Part shown: piece by piece, positions 42,207-53,650 of the stretch
How the letters are laid out: every line of letters starts with the position of its first letter
Position numbering within the stretch: the stretch's first letter is position 1
NCBI GenBank assembly: GCA_947396885.1
Contig: OX377202.1
Span: forward strand, 29,751,407 to 29,815,406
Length of the DNA: 64,000 nucleotides
Direction of reading: 5' to 3'
From: Heligmosomoides polygyrus polygyrus
Taxonomy: Eukaryota; Nematoda; Chromadorea; Rhabditida; Heligmosomidae
Program-made: the position numbers and the translations under genes
The notes under the pieces: generated by a model
The model's database searches: none
Seen by the model: the letters and a program-made list of their open reading frames with translations, nothing else
Told to the model about the DNA's origin: nothing

Positions 42207-43304
42207 TATACTAACATTTTGGAATAATGGACTTGCAATAAGCTATTTGTGTATCTAGGGGTCGAAAAAATCATTTCAACAGCAACTTCCGGCCAAAGTC
42301 GGTAGAGTTGCGAGGAATGGCATCAGTGTTGGAATGATCAGAAAATAGTTATCTCTCGTACATAGCTTAAACAAACTTAGTGGTCTGTTCTAACAGCAAA
42401 AATATTGAAATGTTCCAAGTGGTCAGTCAAGTGCATAGATAGGCTTTGTACCATGTGTTACAATGCTCATTTGATTGGTTGGTTTGATTGGTGATCCATT
42501 CGCTCTTTACATACATATTGCAGTTCAATAATAAGACTTTACAAAATTCGTAGCTAACCGTTGTATTAAATAAGTAAATAAATATTCGTTTGTTGTTAAG
42601 TGCAGTAACTACGTAAAAATAGAGGAAATTTAACAATAACTACTGCTTTGAACCCTGAAGACTGGTCGATACTCTTTTCCAACCGAAAAATTTTCCTTGT
42701 CTATAGCTGCCTCCTAAGTACCGCAGTCGTAAGAACTATGCCACAGTCTGCGTATCAAAGATGAAGATACCACCACGAAATTGAAGGTGCTGATGACAGA
42801 GAATGTATGGGTGTCCAAACGTCTGGTCGAGGCATTTTGCGACTAACCTTAAGCTCTAAGGTTACTTGGGATAGAAAACATTCACGCCAATTAAAAAAGG
42901 CTGCCCATTTACTACGCTTGTCCCTAAAGCATTAATTAAGCTTAATGATTTTATAAATAATATCAGGTAACTAATGTTGTTGCTTAAATGAAGTTTTCAA
43001 AGATGAAATCGAAAGATGAAATGTAACGCGTAAAAATCGCGCATTCTTCAATGGAAACATTCTATTCAGCTGCCAGTGCCACCAAACAGGGTGCACAGTG
43101 GACAAGTGTGGGGCGCTTGCTCAAAGTGTAATATCATTTACTCAACTCATTTTCGCATTCAAACTCTGCGAAATAAGCTATGCAACTTTGCTGTGGACAG
43201 AAGGGTAAGGACTTTATGTACATCCTAAGAGTGGCAACCTTTTTGGGCTATGTAGAGTGGAGAACAATCGGTCTGTTCTGGGGTAATGGAGGTGTTTCCC
43301 TTAC
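42207..43304. other. No gene recognised
   Basis: AT-rich DNA without shared repeats or convincing exons. A short plus ORF starts at 43180 (MQLCCGQKG then a GTAAGG donor-like site). Confidence 0.3.
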
Positions 43305-43796
43305 ATGGACGTTTTTGTATCCTGGTATGGCGGGTTTTGTAAAGAAGAGCTTCGAATACGTCCCGTCACATCGATTTCAGATAACGAACAAGAGATTTGC
43401 CAAGAAGTGACAGCTAGAGGTAAGGGTCGTATAATGCTGCGTGGCGTAGCGCAGCGTAGAAGCGAGTTGTTTTCATTGGATCACAGCTTCGAAGTTCGGT
43501 TCCACACCGTTAGATGCCCCAGCCTTCTTGGTTTTAACCAACCGCTACTTCTCCTCTCTACTGCTTTTGAAACATTGACTGCAGTTCTTGAAAAAGTCGT
43601 CGTCGAAAAAAAAATTCGACGAAGAATTCAGCATATGGTGCAGAGAAGGGGTTCAACAATTGGCGCCAGTACTGACGTCAGTCTCAAATTTAAAAAATAT
43701 TCTTCCGGAAGAAAATCGGCTGCGGCTCTAGGACTAGGCCAGGAAGAGCCTCACAAGGTGAATGACCGCGACGGGGAGAAACATGAGCGGCGGTGA
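43305..43796 (+). CDS. Hypothetical ORF, 163 codons
   Basis: Starts MDVFVSWYGGFCKEEL and ends DRDGEKHERR at a TGA. The middle has ETLTAVLEKVVVEKKIRRRI, a basic amphipathic stretch. It is longer than most chance ORFs here, but GATTTCAG (43375-43382) and GAG|GTAAGG (around 43424) inside it would split it into a short exon, so the true structure is unclear. No family recognised and no flanking transposon ends. Confidence 0.25.
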   Translation: MDVFVSWYGGFCKEELRIRPVTSISDNEQEICQEVTARGKGRIMLRGVAQRRSELFSLDHSFEVRFHTVRCPSLLGFNQPLLLLSTAFETLTAVLEKVVVEKKIRRRIQHMVQRRGSTIGASTDVSLKFKKYSSGRKSAAALGLGQEEPHKVNDRDGEKHERR

Positions 43797-44390
43797 AATT
43801 CACGCCATCGTGGAGCATGCAAACATGCGTCCGCGGCGATGGCTCCGCAACTCCGGTCGGTGCCTGAAACCGGAAATTGCGCGACAAATGCCTGCCGGAC
43901 GGCCGGCTCCGTGAGCACGTACTCCACGGACGTCTCGGTGAGACTCAATGACCACGAGCCGGAACATAAATAGCCATCTCAAACAAGTCTAACGAACCCA
44001 TATGTGCCAGAAGAAGGCTGGAGTAAACAATTCGAAGCGAACGCCCGGTCTACTATCGCTAGCGGGGCATAATTGTGCAGCTGAGAGCGAAGGATTTTTG
44101 CAGAACGAGGAAATAAAGAAACTAACGTTTAGAGGCAGTTCTAAATATCATTGAAAATCTTAATATAAATTATTTATTCTTATTTCTGGAAACTTAAAGA
44201 TGTAGAAGGAGAATGACAAAGCCTACCTTCAATGCGATTGTGTCTACGTGCCAAGCCTTCATCATTTGCGTTGTCAGTGAACTGGTCAGCGACTACATGT
44301 GAAGAGTTTAAAGAGTTTCGTATTCTAGGCAAGATAGGGAGACCTCCTCCTTACTGGTAGACCAAATATGTGGCTGTTTTGAACACTAGG
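43797..44390. other. GC-richer patch, no gene established
   Basis: 43790-43970 is GC-rich with open frames on both strands. Nothing is recognisable. Confidence 0.25.
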
Positions 44391-44415
44391 ACTCAGTCAT
44401 TATACCTTTGTCCTT

Positions 44416-44703
44416 TTCGAATTTCGAATAGCAGAATTTCGAATAAATTCAAATTTCGAATATTCGAATATTCGACTATTCGAAAAAAGTCCAATATTCG
44501 ATTTATTCGATTATTCGAATATTCGAGAAAGTCCAATATTCGAATTATTCGATTATTCGAATATTCGAGAAAGTCCAATATTCGAATTATTCGTTTATTC
44601 GAATATTCGAAATTGGCCAATATTCGAATATTCGTTTATTCGAATATTCAAAAGCTTCGAATATCGAATATTCGAATAGTCGAATATTCGAATATTCTTT
44701 ATC
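44416..44703. repeat. TTCGAA-rich tandem array, left
   Basis: Units of about 50 bases with GTCCAATATTCGAATTATTC repeated at least three times. The local ORFs on both strands (R/I/S/N/E-rich) are products of the repeat. Confidence 0.9.
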
Positions 44704-45739
44704 AATCTCTTAACAAGTTAATGGCACTCTTCTTCGAAAACCAGGGGAGCCTGACCTTATGATAAAAAGCGATGCTTGAGTTTCGCGCGTCGCTCAAAGT
44801 GCGCTGAATTGTGTGTACGTAATCTGACAAGAGAAATCAATGAAGTTCTCGTGGAGATTTCCAAAATGACCTATTGCTTGTTATAAGGGTGTATCTAAGA
44901 AGCACCGTAGTGGTCTTCAAATGTCCTGCGGGCATCTGGGTAGGTCAAAAATTACAAAAAACTGTAGCACTTCAGTGTTAGCAGATAAGGCCAAAGTGAC
45001 GCCTTGAATGGCCTTGAAATACTCAGAAATTAACATGCAGATGCTATAGAGCTTTAATTCTAGTCAGATGTTAGAAATCTGACAATTTATTAGGTCAAAT
45101 GAATCATTCACTGCAGTCGGGGCGTGGATAGCCGGGAGAGGTCCAGGTTCGAATCTAGGAGAGTTGTTTACGGATTGCTGTGCGTTTTGGTAAATGTAGA
45201 ACTATTCTCATTTTAACCATATTTACGAACATGATCGAAATGTGTTGCTTCAGTCCATCTCTGGGATGTGCTGATCAGTCTTCGGGTTCCTATAGAGAAC
45301 GTTTCTCTTGTAAATTTTACTAATTTTAGCATCTCTTATAAAATGCATCATTTTTGACCCACTCCGTAGTATTGTACTCCGTAGTATTCGTAGCATTTGC
45401 ATATAACACCAAATACAGTACTAACAACTAAATTAATTTGTCACCTTCTTCAATGGCGAGCCTCGGGGTGACTAATTAAAAACATGTTTTGTATGAAGGC
45501 AGAGGCGAAACAAGACATGTTTAGTGTTGTTGTTACTATTGTTTTAGTTATTACTTGTTTTAGTTGTTGCTTGTTTTCCACTTGTGTTTGTTATAGTACA
45601 GAGTGATTTAGAGTTCATGTATACCCCAGGTTATTTCTAATTCTACTTCATTGTTTAGACATTGAATTTAAAACTGTTTGAGTATTAAAATTTACATATA
45701 TATGATATGATTAACTTATTCTATTGGTCTTCTTGCAGC

Positions 45740-46084
45740 CTATTCTTCCTCGGCCACTCTCCCGCACTGACAGGGGGGGGGGGCTTTGCAAACGTAGGTA
45801 CTTGTATTAATCCCCATGACTTCGTAAGTAGATAATAAAATTTCGTACAAATGTTGTCCTAAGGGTCGATTGAGGTTCTGATCACGAAGCTGGCAAACGC
45901 GTTCAGTGTTACCGCCGACCACAATAGGCGACGGTGAGTATGTGCGAGAAAAGGTGCAGAATAACTGGCCGCGTTGTACTATTGTGACTCCAAAAGTGGA
46001 GTGAAGGTCGATTTTTTTCGCCCAAACATCGCCTGTACTGTTATTTTGGATGCTGAACACGAATATGGTATCCAATTTCGACAA
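45740..46084 (-). CDS. Hypothetical ORF inside the TTCGAA-bounded element
   Basis: 114 codons on the minus strand, starting MSKLDTIFVFSIQNN, with a central LFCTFSRTYSPSPIVVGG and LGQHLYEILLSTYEVMGIN, and ending in a P/C-rich tail that crosses the G11 tract. Composition is coding-like and varied. No motif is assigned; it may be a fragment of a transposon-encoded protein. The homopolymer makes the last 12 codons unreliable. Confidence 0.3.
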   Translation of the reverse strand: MSKLDTIFVFSIQNNSTGDVWAKKIDLHSTFGVTIVQRGQLFCTFSRTYSPSPIVVGGNTERVCQLRDQNLNRPLGQHLYEILLSTYEVMGINTSTYVCKAPPPCQCGRVAEEE

Positions 46085-46509
46085 TTTGGCCGCTTACGAT
46101 ATTTCATAGTGTGTTCGTGAGTAAGGATGGGGTTGTCATGACCACTGATTTCGTCCTTTCCTCGCCTTAGGAAATTATTTAGGCTGCTCCCACGAATCTG
46201 TCATTTATTTTTCTAAATTATCCATTTTTCGTGCACTACTTTCCACTCAAAGTCGAAGACTGGAAAGCAAGTCTGATCACATATGTAGGTGAAGAAAGCG
46301 ATTCTATGTACTCAAACTGATAAACTTGATCACTCATGAAAATGTGGAATCACGCGATCACGCGAAAACGTTTACTAGATTTGCGATCAGCACCTCAATT
46401 AGCCCTCTAGACGACGTTTGGGCGAAACCAGCTTCCGATCTCCAAAGTTGTGGGAGTACAAGTCCCTAAACCTTCGATTAGCAGAGAGTGGTGAGGAGGC
46501 GATGGGCAG

Positions 46510-46625
46510 CAGGGGTGTGCGTTAAATTTTTTGATAAATTTTTAACGACCACTTTTTAACGAAAAATTTTCGCGTTAAAAAGGTAAGTTCGGTAAATTCG
46601 TTAAATAAAATGTCCCTTAGCTGCA
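46510..46625 (-). repeat. AT-rich dispersed repeat with hAT-like end
   Basis: Reverse-complement partner of 1926-2034. The outer end CAGGGGTGTGCG resembles hAT terminal repeats (which start CAGGG and make 8-bp duplications). The other end of the element was not found. Confidence 0.5.
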
Positions 46626-47430
46626 TTCAGTTTTAAACCACTAGGGTGCCTCTCGCACAATCACCACAGCGCTCAATAGGTCACTTATAAGATTCCCACG
46701 GAGGTTCATTTACCTCCCTTGTGAGTTGACGCGAAGTAAGCGCTGCAAGCGCGGCCCGCCGCTGCGCACCTGCTTCCTTGTAAACGGCCGTCGAGCGTGC
46801 TGTGGCCATTCACGTGAATCGCAAGTGATTAGGGTTATGCCTGTACACAGATATTTTACCTTCAGTTTACTACGGGAGAATCTTCGTTTTGTATTTCTAC
46901 CCCAGTTACAACAAGGGAACGATTAGAGCCGAAGGGGCTGCGATAGGGAGGTAGAACTTTCGGGGGCCTAGAAAGCTCCTGCTTTCTGCCAGTAGAGACG
47001 TTGAAAAGAGAGGAAGAGCAATGGCTATGGAGTACAAGAGCCAGTCATACTCCGTTTCCTATGAAAGTAAGCCATCCCCATTTTCGCTCTAACACTGTCC
47101 AAGTCGTAGTCTTGTCAGATTAGATTCCAACGCGGGTTCGTTTCTCTTCAACGGAGCTAGAACACAAACTGAATGCCATTCATGAGACTCCAGTGCGCCC
47201 TTTCTGCACCAGATCGCCTTTGTGTCATTTCTCCGCCCATGACAATCATTCTTTTACCACCTGGAAGCTTCGTTATAACATAAGGAAAGATAGCAACCTA
47301 TAGAGAAAGACCTATAACAATCTAGCTCTGCCTACCCAAGGTGTTTCTCTTTTCTCGGTGCACGAATTCTTAGGGAAGCAAAGCGTGCTTCATTGCCATT
47401 ATAAGGCTGTTATTGTCCTTTGGTCTCGTA

Positions 47431-47463
47431 AAGGAAATGGATGGAGCAGCCATCCATTTCCTT
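47431..47463. repeat. Perfect 14-bp hairpin
   Basis: AAGGAAATGGATGG (47431-47444) and CCATCCATTTCCTT (47450-47463) pair perfectly with a 5-base loop. Confidence 0.7.
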
Positions 47464-47527
47464 CACAGTGGGTAATAAAAAATAATTAAATGTCAACCAC
47501 TGGGGGACGACAGTAAATGATAGTGTT

Positions 47528-47795
47528 CATTTGATTATTCGAATATTCGACTATTCGAAATTCGATTATTCGAAATTCGACTTTTTGAAAATCGAATATT
47601 ATTCGATCATTCGAAATTCGAAATTTTGAAAATCGAATATTATTCGAACATTCGAAATTTGAAATTTTGAAAATCGAATATTATTCGATCATTCGAAATT
47701 CGAAATTTTGAAAATCGAATATTATTCGATCATTCGAAATTCGAAAGTTTGAAAATCGAATATTATTCGATCATTCGAAATTCGAAATTTTTTCC
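47528..47795. repeat. TTCGAA-rich tandem array, right
   Basis: Five or so units of about 47 bases containing GAAAATCGAATATTATTCGA and CATTCGAAATTCGAAATTTT. Confidence 0.9.
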
Positions 47796-47934
47796 CAAGG
47801 ACAAAGGTATATCAGTCATGCACGTACGCATGGCGTCGGGTTTAGTGGTGTTTGATCTATCCAGCATCTTCTTTAATACATCCAGAATGGATCAAACTAA
47901 AGTAGTGGTGGATAAATGAACGTGTCTTTCATTT

Positions 47935-48560
47935 TCTTCTTCAGCGTTTGTTCCGCTTAAAGACGATGGTCCACACTTCTGGTACGGTGAGCCACATCAT
48001 TTGATAAAATAAATACGTGAACGGGGTGGATGCCAGCAGCCTTGTGCACATGCAACGTATTATGGCTGCTTCGGCAGCCCCGTGGGTCGTTTTCCGGGCA
48101 CATCTATTCACATATCAAGGGCCATTTTTCCGAACAGTATCATTATTAGCGCAAAAAATGTGGCCATACCACCGGAGCTTCGCGTAACTTGTCAGCACTT
48201 GGAGCGACATCAAATCCCTGACGTACTGCATCAAGCCGAATGTGGTATATACGCGTGACACTAGCCGTTCAGCGTAGCATTTTCGCTGAGGTGAGTCTCA
48301 CCCTCCTTTGTTGCAGGTCTGCACTGGTCACCATATATCGCTACTGGTTCTGTAGATCTACTATTTAAGTCGTTGTGGTACTTGTCGCATGGAACGAACC
48401 ATAAGTTCACCGGTGTAGCGACCAGTGCTCACACTTTACTTTTTGGGCAAGAGTAACGTGTGCACATCCACTCAGTAAGCTCTTCGGGGACATCGTGTTG
48501 TCGTAAAACGTACCATATGGCCTCACGTGGCACACGATAAAATCCTTTTCTTAAGAGGAT
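47935..48560 (-). pseudogene. Decayed RTE remnant (RTE-D)
   Basis: Similar to RTE-A/B/C 3' parts with many indels: CTTCTTCAGCGTTTGTTCCGCTT at the 3' end, TTTTCCGGGCACATCTAT, GTGGCCATACCACCG, then CTCTTCGGGGACATCGTG and ACCATATGGCCTCACGTGGC (reverse of the PREVIWYAL coding region). No usable frame remains. Confidence 0.75.
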
Positions 48561-48879
48561 GGAAACGACGAAGAAAAGTGAATACAATGGGAAGTCGAAA
48601 CGTCAGGCAGCTAACAGAGATCTCCTACAAATATCGTGCGGCACGAGATACTGACACATAATATCTATATCTTATTATCTTTTCCAAACAGGTGACGTGG
48701 AAGATTTTTTCGTGGAATGAGTGTTTTAGCTTTCATCTTTTTGCTTACTTTTAATGAGTTATTTTATAGCACTTTAACCGTCCATACGGTCTTTTTGCAT
48801 ATTGTTCTATCTTATACAACATACTACGACATCGATATTCTCTATTTCTACATACTACTACACACTATATACTACTTAT

Positions 48880-49130
48880 TATACTATGTATATAGATATA
48901 TATGTATATATTCTAATATATACGGATATATATATATATATATATATATATTCGGTGGCTCTCACAACTGCATCATAAACAGCATCCAATTATAAGGGTA
49001 ACATAATAAATAAATAAATAAATAACTTAATATGCCAAAGTTTCAAGAAGAGGAGTCTTTTATGTAACATAATAAATAAATCAATAAATAACTTAGTATG
49101 CCAGTTTCAAGAAGAGAGAAGTCTTTTCTA
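48880..49130. repeat. TA microsatellite and a 66-bp tandem duplication with AATA tracts
   Basis: (TA)n-rich DNA at 48886-48950. Then two related 66-base units (48997-49062 and 49063-49130) each hold GTAACATAATAAATAAAT, CTTAATATGCC-like and GTTTCAAGAAGAG. Confidence 0.75.
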
Positions 49131-51389
49131 AGTCGGGAAAAGCTAGGTGCACCGAATTATGCTTTTCGCAATCAATTTAATAGATTTATCATTAAATAGG
49201 TTCATCATAGAGGCAGGTAATTTTAGGCCAACCTGTATCACCTGTATCACCTGCCGTCCCGTCGTCTATCGAGTTGCTCGAACGAGTGCCAGCAGCGTCT
49301 CAATTCGTCCCGCTCAGGCCAACAATAGCGAGCAAAAACATGCATAGCTTTTTAAAACTTGGATTTTTAAAACTATCTGAACTAAACAATAAATAAATAA
49401 ATGGCGAAGGTATTAAATTAGTACGTTTTGCATGGCCTTCAGCTTCTATGTACCAGCACAGGTCTAGAATGGGCGAGGGTTCTCCCCCTTGTTTACCCAT
49501 AATGTCCGAGAATTTTCTCCCAAATCTCTTAAAAAGATAACGTTGAGCAAAAAGATGTACGCATATACATTCCCATCGTAGGGTTACATCCAAGCCTGCT
49601 TTGGCTAGGGTAAAGCTAGCAGTTATGGAAGAAATAGAGAGTAGCATCTATTTAGTTTTTCACCGAAATCGCAAATATGTTTTAGCAACAGTTCGCAAGT
49701 TGACAATATTAAATGTAAAATTTTTGTCGTTGCCTTCGCAGTTCAAGAAGGCAAGGAGGTGCTTTGTAGAAAAAGCCTAAAATATCAAAAGTTGGCCTGC
49801 GGTTATCACATGAGATGCTGCTGAATCACGCAGACTTATCCAACTTCTATGTGCACAGTTTCTCGAGGAAGAGTTCACTTATTTACAGGAGTCAAATTTC
49901 ATTGAATCGGCTTCAATGTTCTGCGCCTCCTATGCAATCACGGTCATCGTCTATGGAAACATATGATACACGTATTTGAGGTTATCGTCAAAAACAAATA
50001 CCGAAACAGTCGTGGTTTGGAGGAGCAAGTGATCTGAAAAAGTAAAGCCACAAATCAATAGCTAAATAAAATATCCGGTTCCGAGATGGACACGACGTGC
50101 CACTCAAGAAAAATAATAGTCGTTTCACATACAGCATCTGATGGGTTTGTGTGACGCTTGGATGGATGAGAAGAATCGAGGATTTTTTATGAGGAGCGGG
50201 GGCGCTAAATAAAAGGAGATGCTCTCTCAATGAAGCATACTCTCATGATTTCTCGAATCGGGGTCTAATCAGCCCAAAAGGAGCATCCAGTCCACAATGT
50301 ACCCTAGTACTCCACGTTCTTAGTGAAGCTGTTGCTGACTGCGATACACTAATAACAAGGTATTGGACGGTCATAGTGCTTTCCATTGTGCTTTCTAGGC
50401 AAAAGGTACTAGATGTTTATTTCCTTCACTCTTCTGATCAGTTTTGAGAATTCCTATTGAGAATATCCGCTTAATGTTTTTTTGCCTTACCTAAAGGGAC
50501 ATGTGATTTACATAGGGCATGAATAAATTCAAAACGTCCAAGACTTGCAAAAAGCTTCGGAGCGTTTCTGAAGAACGGCGTTCATAAAACCGAACTCGTG
50601 TTTACGCAGCTCTATTTTTCGTGATGGCTCATTTTGGGAAAGATTTTACTTGTGGAAATAGGGAGTTATTTAAGTGTATTCGAAAGAGATCTGAAGAAAA
50701 ATGATTTGAGCCTTCAACAAGAAATACCGCCTTTGCGCTCAATAGCTGAAGTGCAAGTGAACAGTAATACGAAAAATGAAGGAAGGGAGACAGGAGCAAG
50801 GGTGCAGCGAGAGAGAAGTACACAACTAGAAGGATTCCCGGTGGGCTTACGATAAGGTTATAGCACATCTTGTAGCACGTGGAAGAGGTGCAGAGAACTG
50901 CGTTAGCTCTCGAACTTGAGCTCGTTCACTTCTACTCAGTCAACGTTTTGAGACCGGTTTCGTCCTCCTGGTTGCGACGACGAGCAACAGTTTAAGCGGT
51001 TAATCGGTGTATACAAGGTCGTAATTGTGACTGACAGCTGAAGAGTGACCGGATTTGGCCGGCTTTACAGGCGGTAAGAGTAACTGACACGGAGAATCTG
51101 GCTGGTCTCAGCTTGTGCCACAGTGTTCTAAGCCTAGCGTTAAAGAGGAACTTAAAACGAAACGTGTTCGCAATTCGAGTGTTTCTATTGCGATGGGCGT
51201 TTGCCTATATATGGAAAATTCATGTAAAAATGCGGCACGATGAGATAAGAGAATTACTAGGTCGTTTCCTGGTCGATTTTTTGTGGCTAACCACGTCCCC
51301 GTTTCAGGCACTGCGCTAGTATAGTTTCTGAAAGAGCAGAATCTTCGTTTCCTTACCATTTCTTGGACGTCGTTTTTAAAGTATGAGAA
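49131..51389. other. No gene established
   Basis: AT-rich. A minus frame at 51108-51327 is open after CTTTCAG (NYTSAVPETGTWLATKNRP...GLEHCGTS then TGA) and could be a terminal exon, but nothing links to it. A minus TTTTTCAG acceptor near 50033-50040 is isolated. No recognisable family. Confidence 0.25.
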
Positions 51390-52018
51390 TTAACGTGATA
51401 TTCGAATGCTCTACTTGTATGAATGGAAACGTGGACACACCGCCGCGGCCGCAACTCGTAACACCAACTCTGCATCTGGTCAGGATTTCGCTATAGAACG
51501 CCCAATTCGCCAATGGCTCGAAAGGATTCGAGCTGGTGGTGGAAATCTCGAATTTGAAGACCGAGCCAGGCCGCCATGACTCCTTAACGACGACTAACTT
51601 AAAGCCATATTGAAGGCGGACCCGCGTCATACTGTGAGAGCACCAGCACAGCATATCGGCGCTGACGGTGGCACCGTCAGTCGCCACTTAGATGCGCTTT
51701 GCGTTTAAAAAACAGTCGACTTTGTTCAATCGAAGAGGCGTAATCCTACTGCATCACTACGCGCATCCGCACGTTTCAAAAATTGTCGTCCAGAAACTGG
51801 ATGGAATGGGATGCGTAACTCTACCACATCCAGCATATTCATCAGATCTGTACCCTACCGATTTTCATTTTCTTAAGCATTTAGGTCGTCATGTGAAAGA
51901 TAAACAATTCAGCAACCAAGATGGTGTCGAAAATTACTTATTAGGTTTCACTGATTCTCGTTGTTCTGATTTTTACAAAGATGGAATGTCTAAGCTATTG
52001 TCGCGTTGGGAAAACTGA
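51390..52018 (+). pseudogene. mariner copy, internally deleted (bandit/Hsmar-like)
   Basis: N-terminal part 51405-51705: LYEWKRGHTAAAATRN, QWLERIRAGGGNLEFED and DPRHTVRAPAQHIG, with stops. C-terminal part 51692-52018: LFNRRGVILLHHYAHPHVSK, PHPAYSSDLYPTDFHFLKHL, DFYKDGMSKLLSRWEN. The segment between the helix-turn-helix region and the second catalytic site is deleted, and that catalytic D has become H (LLHHYAHPH). The third D (YPTD) remains. Dead copy; TIRs not identified. Confidence 0.8.
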
Positions 52019-52324
52019 ATTAATTGGTAATGGTGCTTATTTCGATTAATGAAGCAAGGCTATGATCCGTCAAAGTTTCAGTCAAAATCGATCATTCCAT
52101 ATGCAACGACCTAACAAACCACATCCTGATCACCATTAGCGGAACCAGTACGATTGTATAACTAATGGAACAATGAGACTGAACAAAACAAAACACTAGT
52201 AAAAACCTGAAAGCAGTAAACACTGGGGAACTTCCTGCGGATACCTGTGAATAAGCATTTTATACTGCCTTAAGAACAGTGCTCATCCTATTTGTGAGGA
52301 AAGAAGATCCTGCATTATTGCTAC

Positions 52325-52560
52325 CTATAGGAACTTGGATCCTCCATTGACCACCCTAGTATTAGAATGAGGATTTGAATTGAAGTAGTTAAGGGAAAGA
52401 TATATTCTAATCCAGTGTTTTCTTGCAAAACTCTTTTGCACTGATTCCAATCTGTCGATTTTTTCCTCAGTACTAGGAATAAACACCACGGTACCAAGCT
52501 GTAGCATAGGCCTCACAGTATTTGTATGCGAGTAGTATGAATACAACAGTGTTCGTCCTT
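52325..52560 (-). pseudogene. CR1-type LINE remnant
   Basis: Minus-strand RPMLQLGTVVFIPSTEEKID followed by RLESVQKSFARKHW matches the conserved region after the reverse-transcriptase core of CR1-like LINEs. Short fragment only. Confidence 0.55.
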
Positions 52561-52567
52561 AGAAACT

Positions 52568-52660
52568 CGATGGAGAGGATGCATTCTACATAATTTGTTA
52601 CGGTTTCTTGGAGGCAAATTCGAGCATATGATGGGTTTTCGCGGTCAGTTTATGGATGAC
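52568..52660 (-). repeat. SINE-1 fragment, minus
   Basis: GATGCATTCTACATAA, TTTCTTGGAGGCAAATTCGAG and GGTCAGTTTATGGATGA match the tail half of SINE-1. Diverged. Confidence 0.45.
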
Positions 52661-52739
52661 GTTGACTGCACATTATTTTGCCAAATATATTTGAACTATA
52701 ATAGCACGGAACAACGCAAGTACTATGTAAATGTCGTTA

Positions 52740-53022
52740 GAGTGCATAGAATGCGCGTGGTAGCGAAATCAGAGAAGGCGCCGACGTTCGTGTGCCCTCC
52801 CCCCATTCCAAGCATTTGGTTCGGGTCCCAAGCAGGTCATCTAAACATTCCATCTCTACGCGGCCGATGATTCGGAGCTACACTTGCCTGGAGACGGCAA
52901 AACATTGACTTTCTATCGGCTGTCCACCTAAGTCGCTGAGGTGAGCCATATACGGATTCAAATTACCCCCACATCCTATAGACGTTCAATGCGTGGCGCA
53001 GTCCGAGCAAGGATTGACCAAA
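52740..53022 (+). repeat. SINE-1 copy, plus, strongly diverged
   Basis: GGTTCGGGTCCCAAGCAGG (B-box side), TACACTTGCCTGGAGACGGC, ATCGGCTGTCCACC, GGATTCAAATTACCCCCAC and CAATGCGTGGCGCAGTCCGA follow SINE-1 order. Confidence 0.5.
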
Positions 53023-53030
53023 GCCAACAT

Positions 53031-53169
53031 TTATTTGTTACAACGAGGTTTTGCTGCCATCAAAACTCATTTAGTTTTTTTATTCAACATCCTTCTCTGT
53101 CAGAAGGTGGTACGGGTTCAAGTCCAGCCTGGAGTTTCGCTTGCATCAAAAGATCGTTGTAATAGCTAA
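53031..53169. repeat. tRNA-like fold-back element, copy 3
   Basis: Inverted ends TTACAACGAGGTTTTGCTGC / reverse of TTGCATCAAAAGATCGTTGTAA, with an internal B-box-like GGGTTCAAGTCCAGCC (53114-53129). Same family as 7535-7753 and 58257-58458. The adjacent 53170-53637 has no supported gene; TCTGGACACCCTC near 53550 resembles a solo mariner end. Confidence 0.6.
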
Positions 53170-53650
53170 CAACCTCGACACCTCGATACCAGCCAGAAAC
53201 TGATTTGAAGCAACATTTATCCTTCATTCTAGAGTGATATCAACTTCTACCTTATGCCATAGCTTCTTCTGACTTGTACTAAAAATGCAATAAAACAATC
53301 ACTATAGCCGGCGGAATTGAGAGTAGCATCCATGAATAAAATCCTGCTGACATAAAAGAAAGAGATTCAGTAGACTGAAAAGGAAAATTCTCTCTGCTAG
53401 ATAGCAAACGTTAATCTCCTCTTCAGTGTGCTATTTGAAATGTCACTTCAGCGTTTAGCTTAAGGAATGCACAGTGAAAATGGGAGTCAACCAAGTTGTG
53501 CAATGGCAGACCAACCTCATTATCAAAGAAGTGCTGTAGACGTTTTTCTGGACACCCTCTGTGTCTAAGATTGCTGCATGCGCAGCTACAAATGACACTG
53601 GTCTGTGTACGCTGGTGCCTTTCAGGCACGCTTCCCCATCAAAGTTACAC

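Larger units (their letters stand above)
44391..47820. mobile_element. 3.4-kb segment bounded by inverted ends and TTCGAA arrays
   Basis: The left end CTCAGTCATTATACCTTTGT (44392-44411) mirrors the right end (reverse: CATGACTGATATACCTTTGT, 47801-47820). Just inside each end is a tandem array rich in TTCGAA/ATTCGAAT (44416-44703, unit about 50 bp; 47528-47795, unit about 47 bp). The interior has a 114-codon minus ORF (45740-46084), a G11 tract and a hAT-like repeat. The layout resembles a DNA transposon with long subterminal repeats, but no transposase is recognised. Confidence 0.5.

Noticed and set aside
43530..43551. SL2-like GGTTTTAACC string
   Set aside because: Only about ten bases agree, within chance for a 64-kb window.
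44370..44762. 130-codon ORF rich in R, I, S and N
   Set aside because: Pure product of the TTCGAA tandem array; the opposite strand is open as well.
45108..45170. tRNA-like GTCCAGGTTCGAATCTAGG
   Set aside because: Only a B-box match; no A box or foldable cloverleaf, so not called an RNA gene.
51331..51359. Tiny intron GTAAGG...CTTTCAG on the minus strand
   Set aside because: At about 29 nt it is shorter than plausible nematode introns.
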